Of a DNA stretch of 64,000 bases, positions 22,787 through 34,811 are shown one piece after another. The position numbers and the translations under genes are program-made. Source of the stretch: Rhea pennata (Eukaryota; Chordata; Aves; Rheiformes; Rheidae); assembly GCF_028389875.1 (NCBI RefSeq), contig NW_026907681.1, positions 1,178,001 to 1,242,000 of the forward strand, read 5' to 3'. Numbering within the stretch: position 1 is the first letter of the stretch; each line of letters opens with the position of its first letter. The notes under the pieces are model-generated. The model was given only the letters and a program-made list of their open reading frames with translations, did not search any database and was not told the DNA's origin.

Positions 22787-22929
22787 CTGCTGGAATGGAG
22801 CACAAGCCATGCCCAGGCTTGCGGTTGGTGATGTCGTAGCAGTTCCCTATATCCAAACCAATAGCTCCCTGCTCAACTCAACCCACTGCACCCCTGTCTC
22901 TGCAGGACTGAGCACTTCCCATCTCTTAC

Positions 22930-24869
22930 CTCCCCAGAGTGGACACTAGAACGCACTCTTCCCTTGATACCTTCGTAATTTGCTGGATCCATCCAGAGCA
23001 GGAATTCCCAGCAGCGGCAGAAGGAAATAGTCAGAGAGTGAAAGATCTCCTTTGAGTGGATGCTGGAGGCAAGAGACTGCAGTCACACACAATGTTGGCA
23101 TCTTCCCTAGCTAATAACCTTCTCCATGGGAGGCAATGAGGAGCAGGCGATGTTAGCAAGAGAGCAGTTCACTTCTCACATCCAACCATGCTTCAGCAAA
23201 TGGACTCAGTACAGAAGGCTGCAGAGCAGTCATTAGCAGAACTAAGGGCTGCAGAGGAATCATACCCACGCTTCAACTGCCTCTTGTGTCAAGATGCCTG
23301 TCTTAGGAGCCTACACATCATAGTATTCTAGAGACGCCTGCTGGATCACATCAAAACTGATACTCACGCTGGAACCTTCTTCCATGTCATTGATGTGATG
23401 GGACTGTAACACTGTGTTTACAGCCAAGCTCTGAATATCCGGCTCCAGACACACTGTGAACAAACACAACCTGTCAACGGGCAAGCAGGGCAGAGAACCA
23501 GCAAGGACACAATCCCCTCTCCAGGTATGATGAATGCACCCACTTGCCAGGACTTTCCACAAGTTGTAAGAGCTCTTTACAGGTCTTGCTGCATCTACCG
23601 AGTGCAACATCAAGATATTCATATCAGGAAATGGTGAAAGCCTATATGGTACTGCAGCAGCATGGTAAACCGTGCTGCTCTCCAGACTGCCACACACCTT
23701 GTATTACAGGCTTTAAAGGACACTTTTGGCACATGGCCAGACCTCTCCCCTCTCTGGCTGTGATGCTATGTATGGATGGCCCCATTCACTGCACAGCTAA
23801 ACAGCATAGCACCTTCCAACAAAACTTGGATCTACTTCCCCTCCAGGGGCCACCAGCTTTTTCTGGAAACTGCAGCAGAGGTGCTCAGAAGAACTATCAG
23901 TCAGCTTGTTTTGCATCACAGAAAGATTCATCCTAGCGACCACCAGAAGTGATCTTCTGAATGCTGCTATGAGAGGCCACAAACTAGGAAATAATCTGTA
24001 TTTAAATGCCTACCTGCATTTTCTTCTATTGCATACAGGACCTTCTATCCCCAGGAGATGCCAATTGCATATATCCTGTCCAGATCATCATTGCTCAACT
24101 TCTGAAGCTGTCAGCAACTGCAGAACTGCTCAGATACTCTTCTGCCACTGCAGCCATCCTTCTCCTGAGCTCATGGAAGAGCACTTAGCTCTGCTCCCAC
24201 TCAGTGCTATCCTACCTGTGGAGTAGCAGCCAGGGTTGCTTATCTCCACTGAGGCTCTCTTGTCAAACTCCATAACTAAATGGTTATCATCAGCCTCTTT
24301 ACCCCCCAGCTCTGGGCGGGCCGTCGGGGAGAGCCACAGCAAATGGTTGTGGCGACGGAGGTGGCGGGAGAAAAACAGGTCAGAACCAAAAGGTAGACAT
24401 ATCATCAGGGAGATTCCCAATGGGGATGTGGTAATATCTGAGGAAAGGAAAGAGGTACAGTCATCGGCGTAAACACATCAACAGAAGAACCGTGCCAGCA
24501 TCATATTTGCTTGTCCCAACAAGAGCAAAAGCACAGAAGGTGAAAGCATCTGGCCTCATCTTGGCCTCAGGCTCCCGCAGTCTCCCTTTCCCTCCCAAGC
24601 ACGAACAAAGTAACCTCTCTAGGGGAATGTGGCCACCTCAGGCACCTGCCCTCCTCAAAAGCCTGGGATAGGCACGTGTCCAAGTTGAGGCAGTGGCGGA
24701 TCACGCGGCAGGCTGCACGGCGCTGCCAGTCCAGGACTGAATAGCTGACGGCATCTGTTACTCGGACAGGGACCAAAGGAAACTCCTCGATGATGGGAAT
24801 CCCACTTGCCAGTCGTTTCAGGTCCCAGATAGACTGCACAGCAAGAAGTGTGGGGCCCCGGCGCTCATC
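22930..24869 (-). pseudogene. POLE: POLE exons 37, 38, 39 and 42
   Basis: Exon 37, 24654-24869 ([19 protein letters not shown]); its donor position reads GAG|GAGGGC, so GT is lost. Exon 38, 24216-24437 ([14 protein letters not shown]), has one extra T in TTTTGG that shifts the frame to TGA; the rest still shows [20 protein letters not shown] in the other frame. Exon 39, about 23323-23453 ([17 protein letters not shown]); the downstream border is unclear. Exons 40 and 41 were looked for between 23062 and 23323 and not found. Exon 42, 22930-23062 ([20 protein letters not shown]). Confidence 0.85.
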
Positions 24870-25317
24870 CTACACAAAGGAGGAGAGGACATGCCCTGGT
24901 ACATCCCTTCAGCCGGCACCTCTGCTCAGCAGGAAACCAGCTGTGTGAATGAGTGCTCACATGCCCCATTCCTGTAGTGGTCCCTGGTCCTCCACACAGT
25001 AGAGACAGTGTACTCAGAGTCTCTTGAAGCACCTCCCACTGAATAACCAGCTCCACAACTGAGAGCTGGGGTTTGGGGGTATGATCTAGCCTCACTGCTT
25101 GCATTGCGCTATGTAAGCTCACCCCAGGCAAGCCAGAGCCCGCAGGCAACATCCATTTTTACCCTTCAACTTTGGAGCACTAGCTGTGTGCAGAGAGCTA
25201 TGCTTAGAGGCTGCTTGAACTGCTGGACCAATGCCTTCCATGCAATGTTTTCCTCCTCCCAGGTACCTGCGCTGACAAGGTCTCAGTGGGGACCTTCCTC
25301 ATGCCCTCAGCTCATAC

Positions 25318-27479
25318 CTTGCAGCCCTGCAGGAGCCGCTGAATGGCTCTGTAGACTGTCTTGAGGTCGGTCTCAGCACGCACTTCAAAGGTGTGCTTGT
25401 CTGGAAGCAGTAGTTCTTCGCCCACTTTTTCCAGCACAGACTGCGCTCCGATGAGTACATGTTGGTGAGGTTTGGCATCTGGTTGCTGCGTACCTGTACC
25501 AAATGCAAACGTGATCAGAGGGAACAGGGTTCAAAAGAGACAGGCTCCAGGCTGCAAATTTCAAGGAAGCTCTTTCCTCTACACATCACAATGCTTCACG
25601 TGACAGTTGAGGAACAGACCTGCTTGGTACACTTCAAAATACGAGAATCCCTGCTGCACAGCAGTAGACATCTGAGTCTGTGCAAAGAAACCGCTCAGCT
25701 CCAAACCGCTGCCTGATCCCCTTGCGTTCCCTCCCAAGCCTTTAAGCCCTACTCTTACCGTGTCCAGCACAAACACTGCAGCTTTGCGCTGAGAGGGGAT
25801 GAAAAGGCCAAAGAGCGCTTTGTTGCCCTGGGAGCTCTGGTAGAGGTAGATGTGGCGAATACTTCCTAGAGACACAGAGCAAACATGCAGCATCAATAGT
25901 ATCTTCAAGCTATTTGGTCCTGGGTACACTGACAAGCCTTCTCCTAGGGTGCCTTACCTGGCTCCAGCTAAGTAAACTGAGCCAGAGAGCGCATTTCCAG
26001 GTGTTCAGTGTCAAAAGTGTCAGCCTCTCGCCCTGTGAGGTGTCTGACAAGCTGCCTGCTGACCATGCACACGCAACCCAGCTGGATCAGGGCTCGGAAT
26101 AGTAACGGCACCTGTAGTGACAGGGACACTGAGATAATTCTCAAGCCACCAAGTTTTGAACTGCTTAATGAATCATTATCTTCATTAAAAGCAGGCATCC
26201 CAGCTGCCCATCTTCATTTCAGACTTACAGCATTAGAAGCGCTAGTACATTTAATCTTGGTCTCACTGCTTTCATATGTCTACTACTGAATACAGTTTAG
26301 GTTCTTCTTTGCTCTTTCTGAACTTTAAAAAGTGGTATCCTATCCTTCCTTCTGGAATACAGAGGTTTTATCACTGCACCCTGGCCTATGTACATGCCAC
26401 ATGCTGGGGTTTTCCTCATCTTTACTCGAAAGAACTCCCATACCTTTGCAGTTCAACTGCTAGCAAGATGGTTCTGGATTGGTTTAGAGGAAACTCACTC
26501 TTCCCATTCAAGTGCCATCTTTTCCCAGAGTCTCCTAATTTCAAATAAATCTAAACCTCTTTCCCCTAAGGGGTTGGAAACCAAACAAGTATCTTTGCTC
26601 ATATAAAACTGGGCACATTTCTGAGAAAGCTACTCGAGAGGGTCTTTCGTTTTAGCGTCTTACTAACTTGTTTCATTTTGAGCTCCCATGCCTCTACCTG
26701 TGCCATTGGTACACAGACCAGTCAGCTACCACTCAGCACTCCTTAAAGGATGAGGAAGGAAAACGAGCACCTGGAAGCGTTACCTGAGTCTCATACACTC
26801 CCTCAGTGTCTGGAGCAGACAGGTCTGCATTGATTTCATTGATGTGCTCTTGGTACACGTCTTCAGGGACTGAGTAGTCGTAGAGATTGTAAACCAAGTT
26901 TGAGCGGGGCAAGATCCAGTTCACCTGCCAGGAAAACAGACACACTCAGCAGGGCACCTTGCTTCAGGCTGTGCTCCTCCCAACAGCAGGGGAACCTTAA
27001 AGGGCAGCAAGGAGTTGTAGTTTGAGCCAGCCTTATGTTTCCAGAAACATGCTGACTCAGGAAGCAATCTAGCTGCCAGTGCTGGTCATTCCTAAGGCAG
27101 TTAGCGGGATTTATGCTTTGTCCACATTGCAGTAACTGTCAACCTGCTTTCTGGTCAGGCTGAGATTAACAGCAGGCAAAAGGGACTGCATTAAGGCGCA
27201 TTAGCAGGGCTGGACAGGGAGGTCTTGTGAGGCAAACTGCCCGTAATATCTGCCCGCAGTGGCTAGAGCAACTTACATGAATTCAACCAGCTGTTTTCCC
27301 TTGTAGAAGCAGCAGGTCAAAAACATGACCCCCACCTTCCTGTAGACAGCTCCCTCCTCTGGTTTTGCAACGCGCTGATTGACATAGAACACTCTTGGGA
27401 TGCTCAGTCTGATACAGTGCAGGTCGCTTCCGATCACTGCCCACAGCCTCAACAAGCCTGCCTGGCTGCTCTCAGCAAT
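25318..27479 (-). pseudogene. POLE: POLE exons 32-36
   Basis: Exon 32, 27336-27479 ([20 protein letters not shown]). Exon 33, 26784-26924 ([19 protein letters not shown]). Exon 34, 25958-26111 ([20 protein letters not shown]) ends RSLAQFT*LEP; a TAG replaces the Tyr before LEP, and the donor CCAG|GTAAGG is intact here. Exon 35, 25759-25865 ([19 protein letters not shown]). Exon 36, 25318-25493 ([18 protein letters not shown]), is one base short near 25439, which shifts the frame; the downstream copy of this exon is intact (59 codons). This is the inactive second polymerase-like half of POLE. Confidence 0.88.
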
Positions 27480-28412
27480 CTGCAGGACAGGGTGATTTAA
27501 GTTAGCTTTGCTGGAGAGATGCAACCCATTCTTAGCTCTTACATACACGCCATGGAGTACTTCTGGAATCTTCAAAGGCTCTACTACCTCTGACTTTGTT
27601 CTCCAAATAAGGAGCAATTGGTGACCACAAAGACAGCAGTGGACCCAAAGATTCATTGCTCTCAGCTCTGGCATCTCCACGTCCTGCTATTGTCCTACCG
27701 GTACAGTGAAAAAAATTGTTCTGCCAGAGGAAACGTCAGAGCATGAATGAAGACAGCTCTGACTGATCTGCAGGATCAGTCATTGTGCTTCTGAAGGGAA
27801 GAGGACACCTGGTAAAGGCTCAAACACATCTCTTAGCTTTGGGCTAGCATTAGCTAACAAATTCATGCCATTGTCTGACTTTAGCCAAAGCATTTGGACA
27901 TGCTGGATTAGGTGTCCCATCTCCAGCTCATGGTTACACACAGAGTCAAAGGCTGCACGTGACCTTAAACCAAACAAGACTTTTCTGGAAGATGAGAAGT
28001 GTCACAACAAGAGGCTGGGTCTCAGATAGCAGAGGCAACCAAGCATAACAAGAAATTAAGAAAATGCTTGGATTGTACCATCAACTTCTTCATGCTCGCA
28101 TTGACTAAATCTAGGATTCAAGGCACACTTGCCCAGCTCCTCAGCTGAGCTTGCCCCACACAGGGTCTACATAGAAGTCCCAGATTTGCAATCAAGCACA
28201 ATCACTTGAGGACCTCGCTTCCTTATAAAGCTTCTCTGAGCCTGAGGCTATGCAGTCCCACATGACCTTCAAGGAGGTAAAACTAAAGTAGGATTGAGGT
28301 TAGCTGTCCCTGAAGTTCAAGGTTTGACTACAGGTATTGCAAACATGAGGCACAGGGCACTGAACAGGCCTCTGTGAGGGGTTAAGAGTGGGCCTGCCTT
28401 GCTGCCTGGTAC

Positions 28413-29304
28413 CTGCACAATCTGCCAGGGCAAGTCCAGGATGCCGCGTGCCGTCCTGTACACGTAGCTGCTCAGTCCTTTGGAGAGGGTATCACGGATT
28501 ATGCCTCCGCCTGTCATCACTCCACCATCCTCCAGGCGCCGCTTCTTCCGATGCTCCTGGTGCTGCCGAGCCTGCAGCTCCCATTTCTTCTTGTGCTAGC
28601 ACAGCCAGACCAGTTGTTCTTCCTAATCAGAGAGAGAGTACATGAACAGGAACCACAGAAATTAGCACGCATCTCCTACACATGAGGATCAAGCACCATA
28701 AAGCCGAGCCCTTCCACCTTCAGACCCTGATCATGTTACTGGCATAGCTGTGAAGTTGCCATTGGCCTGACTTTCTCTGCTAGTGGGACTCTCCCGGTAA
28801 CACTTCCCTTTGTAGTTTTCAGTCATAGAAGCACAGAGAGGGCACTCACCTTAGTAGTGCCCATGGCAGCAGGTGGGTCCAGGATCTCTTGCCAGGACTG
28901 CGACAGTTCCAGATACTGGGACATCTGCTGGCTTTCCTCTGCCGTACGGACCCGCTTCCATTTATTTGCAACTGGAACCAACGGCTGAAGGGGCTTAGCA
29001 GCCCCCAAATCCTCTACGTCTCCAATCTGGGAGCTCGGTGTTCCCCCCTGGTGCTGGTTAGCAAGGACCTGAGAGAAATGACAGCAGGAAGTTTTGGGTG
29101 CTGAGGACACAGTATCAGCAAGAGAGGCCCATCAGCACAGCCAGCTACTTTCTCTCACTCTTATTACCTGTTTCTTGCCTTCAGAAGTGAAGAGCTCATT
29201 CATTTTCTTTTGTCTGTACACTCCCCGGAGTCTTCTAGCTTGCGAGACTTGGAACAGTTCTCTGAGATCACGTCAAACAGCTCTCAATCAGGCATGTTGG
29301 CAGC
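28413..29304 (-). pseudogene. POLE: POLE exon 26/29 fusion, exons 30 and 31
   Basis: Exon 26 starts at 29304 after CAG with AANMPD, then TGA (29286-29284), ELFDVISEN and SRKLEDSGE. Without an intron the DNA passes into the tail of exon 29 (VYRQKKMNELFTSEGKKQ, other frame) and ends at 29168. A deletion has therefore joined the first half of exon 26 to the last part of exon 29, removing exons 27 and 28. Exon 30, 28850-29068 (VEDLGAAKPLQPLVPVANK). Exon 31, 28413-28622 (TARGILDLPWQIVQ near its end), has TAG at 28598-28596 in VWLC*HKKKWELQ, where human reads VWLRFHKKKW. All these lesions recur in the second copy. Confidence 0.88.
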
Positions 29305-30106
29305 CTGAAAAAAGGAACAAGGAAAAGAAAACACTATCAGGAACCTAATGATCAAACCTCATTGCTATTATATACATGGAACATTTAAACTGATTGATAT
29401 GGCTGTCTTTATGAGGAGTTTGTGAGCAATCTCTGCTCCAGTTGCCAACATGACCTATGGAACATAGAGATCACGGACATGAGGTCTGCATCAAAACTCC
29501 TGCTGTGAATGCAATACTTTGAAATGATGTTGTACGGCAAACTCTTAGTGGGCCCAGCTCTGTAGTGCCAGATGCAAAATACAAAGGGGAAGTGCTCCCA
29601 ATAAACTCCCAAGCAGAGCAGTCGCTCCGGCTTTTCATCTCTCCTGCTCCCCGGTTTGAGGCTCTGTTTTCTGGCATTGTCTCTGCTCTTGCTGGTTATT
29701 TTAAAGCTAATCTCTTCTGGCCTCCTCAGAAAAGATTCTGCAGGCAAATGGTTCTGCCATCCTCTGTCTCAGTGAGTGGCTCTAGAGAAAGTCCTTGGTG
29801 CAAGAGGGCCACCACGCTACCTCTGTGAAAGAGGTGACTGGAGGACAACGCTTACCCACAATTAAGCGGTAACAGCTGACAAAAGTGCTGTAACAACAGG
29901 TCTGGTGCTAAAAGACCCTAAAGAGCAGCCCTAGAGAATCAAAGAGGCAGAAATTACATACAAACAGCCATCAGAGGCACAACGGACCAACCATTCTCGA
30001 CAAAGTCCATCCTCCCTACAGTGTTAGGGTAGCTTTGACCTTCTCTGGCCCCAACCTGGCAAGACAAACATGCAGCGGATGCATATCCTGCAAACCCTAC
30101 ACTCAC

Positions 30107-33100
30107 CTTGCTCTACAGTACATCCAACCAGTAATCAGCCACCTTGGCTACAGAGGCAGAGACCTCCTCCAGTGTGGTGCCTTTCAGAAAGGCCTCAAAT
30201 ACAGAAGACTGGAATATCTTCACCAACTGCAGCTCTCCCCATTGCTTCACCTCAAACCCTTTCAGTTCAGCCAAGGATCCATCTTCATTGAAGACTGCAT
30301 ACCTAGGATATAGACCAGCTTTTGCACAAGCTCTGTGCCAAGGAACACATCTCCCAGGATGCTGCTTACTACCCTCCTGCCAAAGTACTTCTAGTATTGC
30401 CAAACCAGGCAGCCACCAGGTAAATTAATCCAAGCTGTGGGGCTCTGGACTACCATGATCTAGGCATATTTACACAGCTAGAGACAACAACATCATGAAC
30501 TACTTCACCTCCAGCTGCAAAAGCACATCAGCCTCTGTCCCCAACTTGCCAATTCTAACTGGCAAAATGTTCTTAAATGCACGCAAATAAAGGGCAAGAA
30601 GTGAGAGTCAGGGTGAGAGGAGTAGAGAAGTGGAGTGAAATACTAGGAAAAGCCTTATACAGGAGAATGAAGCTTTGTTTGGAAAACAGGAGGGGACGCT
30701 GGCAAAATGGACTCAGAGGAAACTGGACATCGCTATCGAAACAACTATGACAACACACTGCCCTCTTTTTTTCTGTCGTGTTTCTTGGATTTCACATGCC
30801 TGCCAATTATTTGTATGGCTCAATACAACCATCACAGGAAGCTTCAGTGGAACAGAGGTGAGACTCAAGCGTACATTGCTTTGTCACCCCTCCTCCAGGC
30901 AGTCTTTTCTTCCTCAGCTGGCAGCGGTACCTGCCAGCCAGCTCCACACTACTGCTCTTTCCACTTGCAGAGTGAGCAAGAAATAAGTGCACTTGCTGAC
31001 ATCCCAAGAATCACAGGAAAAAATCAAGGGCCCCTGAGATAAAGACTCCTATGAGCAGAGTTCATTCAGTGCTTGACATCCTCTTGACTTCTGTGACAGA
31101 CTCCCTTGGCATGCAAAGGCACTCACAGTGGATGCTGGAGTTCATCCAACAGAGACATTCAAGCAGAAACAAACATAGTCTTGTACGAACAGAGAGTGCT
31201 GGAGGACAGTGACAGTATTTTCTGAACCCAGACCCAGGTCTGTGGGCAGTCCTCTTGTGATTGCTCGTGCTCGTATTTAAGCAGGCTGCATGAGAAAGTC
31301 AGTGAAGTCAAGTGCAATTGCTTTTCTATGCCATGATGGCACTGGCAAGATCCACTCCTTCCCCTAGATGGGGATTAAAGTGGAAACCTCTGGGAAAAGT
31401 ATTACTAGAGGTCTGTAAACTTGAGAGAGGGACAGACAGAGATTAGTGAATTTAAAGAGAAAAGATAGAAAGAAAAATCAAAGTTTGCCTGCGCATCTCA
31501 GAACCAAACAGGGAGACCATGACTAATCAGAAAGTTTGAGAAGTGCTGTTTTACTGTTATCTTCAGAAATTTACTGTCAGATGTGTCAATTAAGGCCAGG
31601 GCATAGCTGGATTCAAAGACTGATCTCATGCAGGGATCTTGCCGTTTAAAGACAGCATGATCTCGGTGGTACGCAGCAACAAGCAAACCAAACATGCTGC
31701 CAGCTCCAGAGGACTGGCAACATGGGGCAAGGACTAACACGCCTCAAATGTAGTCAAGGAAAAGGACCCTCAATCCCTTCCCTTGGGAAGTGGTGATTTT
31801 TCAAGCTTTGAACTCTTACCTTTTCTTCAGCTTCTTGCCCTCCTCCTTGGACACTGAGAGGATCATGGCCAAGTAGGGCCCATCCACTTCAAAGAAGATG
31901 CTGTTCTCTGAGCGTGTGGCATAGGTGAGAGAGGCTGGGTCCGCCAGCTCCTGGTACTCATCATTTGTGAAGCCTTCCTGCCGGCACAGCCCCAACAGAA
32001 TAGCCTCACTCAACAGCTCGGCTCATTATACGAGCAGATAGCCCCCAGATACATCATCCTGTCTGAAGGGATCACTGATGGCCTTTGTTCCTTCCCGATG
32101 ATGGGAAGGATCAATCCCTGCTCCCCTGAGGGAGCATAACTTACCCTATCTTAGCAGAGAATAAAGTGTCCTGATTCCTTGTGACCAAGCAACTCCTTGG
32201 AAACCTACAGAACAATTTAGCAGGTAGGACTCAAACATGGGACCTGAAGAAAAGTGCAGGAGACTCTAAAGTCAATTCTTTTGGCTCATAGCCATAAATA
32301 TCTGAGCAAGCAGAGCATGGGACCTTGTTGATTTGGCTCCTACTGCTTCTGGCAGTCTATGTACAGAAGCACACACCAACCCTGGTCTCTTACACTATAC
32401 CCTCTCTGCTATATCAGAGTCTCTCCTTCCACTCAAACGCCAGTTTGAGCTATGGGCTGTGCAGGGCAGAGAGTAGCTGTGTAGCAAGCAAAGCTGTCAG
32501 CCCCAACGTCCTGCTCATTACACAGGGGACCAGAGACAAAAGACAGGCTGTCCTCTGGGCTGAAGCCAACTCCGAGAACAAAGATGCATACTCCACTGCC
32601 AGTAGAGCTACTCCCTTCACAAGAACTGCCTGATTGGCTTGCAGGCCTACAGAAGGCTAAAACATTTTCTTCCCTTTCACTGTTTTTACCAGACTGTACA
32701 GCTGGCTGGTACAGATGCCAGACTCACCTTCACGGGGATGTTCAGCATGGCACCTGGGTAGCAGATTGTCACCTTCGGCTTCTTTGCGTTGGTTGACTCG
32801 ATGACAAAGTTTTCCGGGAAGCTGTTGGGAAGCACACACCAAATCCCATCTCTATCCAGTTCTAGAGGTCTCCTAAGAACGGAAGAAAAAAAATCACCAT
32901 CAGGAAGAGATTGGAAAATATGCCAAAGAACTGTTCTCTGTCCACAAGTCAGGCAGAGGCAGTGTCCTTTCTGCAAAGAAGTCCTAGTCATACAACACCA
33001 GTTGCATTAATAAGCCATGGCAATGTCAGAAACCTGAATCTCCAGAACACCAGAGCTTCCACTGATTAATCCCACATCTATCCCACTGCTCCTTTTCTCT

Positions 33101-33845
33101 GCCAGTCAAATTCTGCCCTTACCCATCTGCTCACACTACATACAGGAGAACCTTTCTTCCTCAGCTCAGCACATACTCACCCAAACTGCTCAATCAGCTC
33201 CCTAGCCTGTGTGATCATATTTGCTCCAGTGAAGCACACAATCCCAGCCATTTCCACGGAGTACCAGCAAGCTCTGTGAATGGAGGAGGGACAGTCAAAA
33301 GGCTGCAGTGCTACCTCTTAAGCACAGCTGCGGGGAAGCGCATCAGGTCGTACAGAAAATAAAGTCTCAGGGCAAAAAAGACAATCACAGCAGCCCTCAG
33401 GAGATCATTTTCCTTTTCCTTCCCTGTGATACTTCACACACCCTGAAGAATCACCTATAGACAAACCCTGCCATTCATCGTCAATGCTACAGGGCCTTGT
33501 TTAGCAAAAGTCCCTGCTAAGGGGACTAATAAATAAGAAGTCATTAGTAGGAACAAAAAAAAGTGTTACAGGGATCACCTATCATCCCCCTTATGCTTTG
33601 GAAGCACGTTAACAAGGTGAGAGCCTCACTAGAACAGCTCTGGTTTACAATGCTCCTTGCTGGAGGACTCCAGCAATGACCACAGGTGAGACTCACCCTT
33701 TACGCATGACATAGCCATAGAAAGAATTGAGGACACACTTGTGTGCCAGCTGCAGGGAGTCATAGAGGATTTCCATATTCTTGCAGTGCTTCACTTCAGA
33801 GGCATCGCCTGTCTCCACAGCCGCAGACAGCTTTTTCTTCCACAC
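30107..33845 (-). pseudogene. POLE: POLE exons 21-25 (polymerase motifs B and C)
   Basis: Exon 21, 33697-33845, holds motif B ([12 protein letters not shown]). Exon 22, 33181-33273 ([20 protein letters not shown]); the residue before the Trp is Cys where human has Arg. Exon 23, 32728-32872, holds motif C as [13 protein letters not shown]; the family has DTDG, so the residue between the catalytic aspartates is Arg instead of Thr. Exon 24, 31820-31977 ([19 protein letters not shown]). Exon 25, 30107-30302 ([18 protein letters not shown]), carries a TAG at 30115-30113 where the family has Tyr, followed by an intact donor AAG|GTGAGT. The same TAG is in the downstream copy. Confidence 0.88.
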
Positions 33846-34811
33846 CTGATGGCAAGAGGCAGAGTCAGGACAACCCTACATTCCACTACAGGCAGTACCA
33901 ATAGCCAGATATTCCCCCCACCTCAATCCTAATATGACACTGTGATCCTAGAACAGTATCAGTTATTAAGATAATTCCTCTTTCTTTCTGCTCTTTCTTT
34001 TGCATTTGAGGGGGAAGCGTTCGGCACAGGCATTATGCTATATTATGGAAGAGTCTTGCAGCATCAACTGTAACTCACACCCATAGTTAGAATTACCTAA
34101 TCCCAGCAGAACTGCCATCCTACATCAATTCTGTCACACCACGTATTGTGCTGGCAAGAACTAAATGCTTGCAGCAAGAGATTAGATTGAGACTAACAGC
34201 AGAACCATTTCAGCAGAAAAGGCCTCCCAGCCACCTCCGTGATTCACGACAGAACTAGCAATAACTGCAAAGCAAATGGCTCTTTATTAAACTCTTCCAG
34301 AGACAGAGTCCCAGCGTCTTGTCATTTCTTTCAACATATTAGCAATTACATTTCAGGCTCCTCCCTCTGCCACAAGACTCCAAACATTTGAGAACTAGGA
34401 CATGCTGCTTCTTTCTCCTAGAATCAATCACTTCTTAGCCTAAGATCAACTGTTTCTCTGCTTGTCTCATCTTTCTCTTTGAAAAGTACCCTACACTGAA
34501 CACAAACCAGATCACAAAGTAGTTGAGCTGAGGATTTTCTAGATCCAGTAAAAGCCAAGAAAAACCCAGCTGTTTTCTTTCCTAGCACTGAAAGTGATTG
34601 CATCAGAGAGCTAGGAACCACTGTGGCAGCAGCTGTTTAGGATTCAGCAGGGGAAAAACCTGCACTTGCACCAGAGCTGTCAGGAAAGCTAATATTTCTT
34701 ACTGACCATAAAGATTGAGCAAAATGATCCTTTAGGGTTCAAGTTTTCAGTGAGAGGTGAGGACCTTCTAGCTTTGGCAGCACAAATAAAACAGAAATTC
34801 AAGCCCAGCAC

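Larger units (their letters stand above)
24948..31358. repeat. Segmental duplication, POLE block, copy 1
   Basis: From POLE intron 36 to beyond exon 25, near-identical to 57490-64000. The match continues to the last base of the window, so the true right boundary of the duplication lies outside. Most differences are single bases, plus the 24-bp inversion and the replaced intron 30 segment. Confidence 0.93.

Noticed and set aside
29409-29747. 112-codon minus-strand frame, conserved in both POLE copies (also 62053-62391)
   Set aside because: It lies in intron 25, does not match any POLE exon, and is conserved only because the whole segment is recently duplicated.
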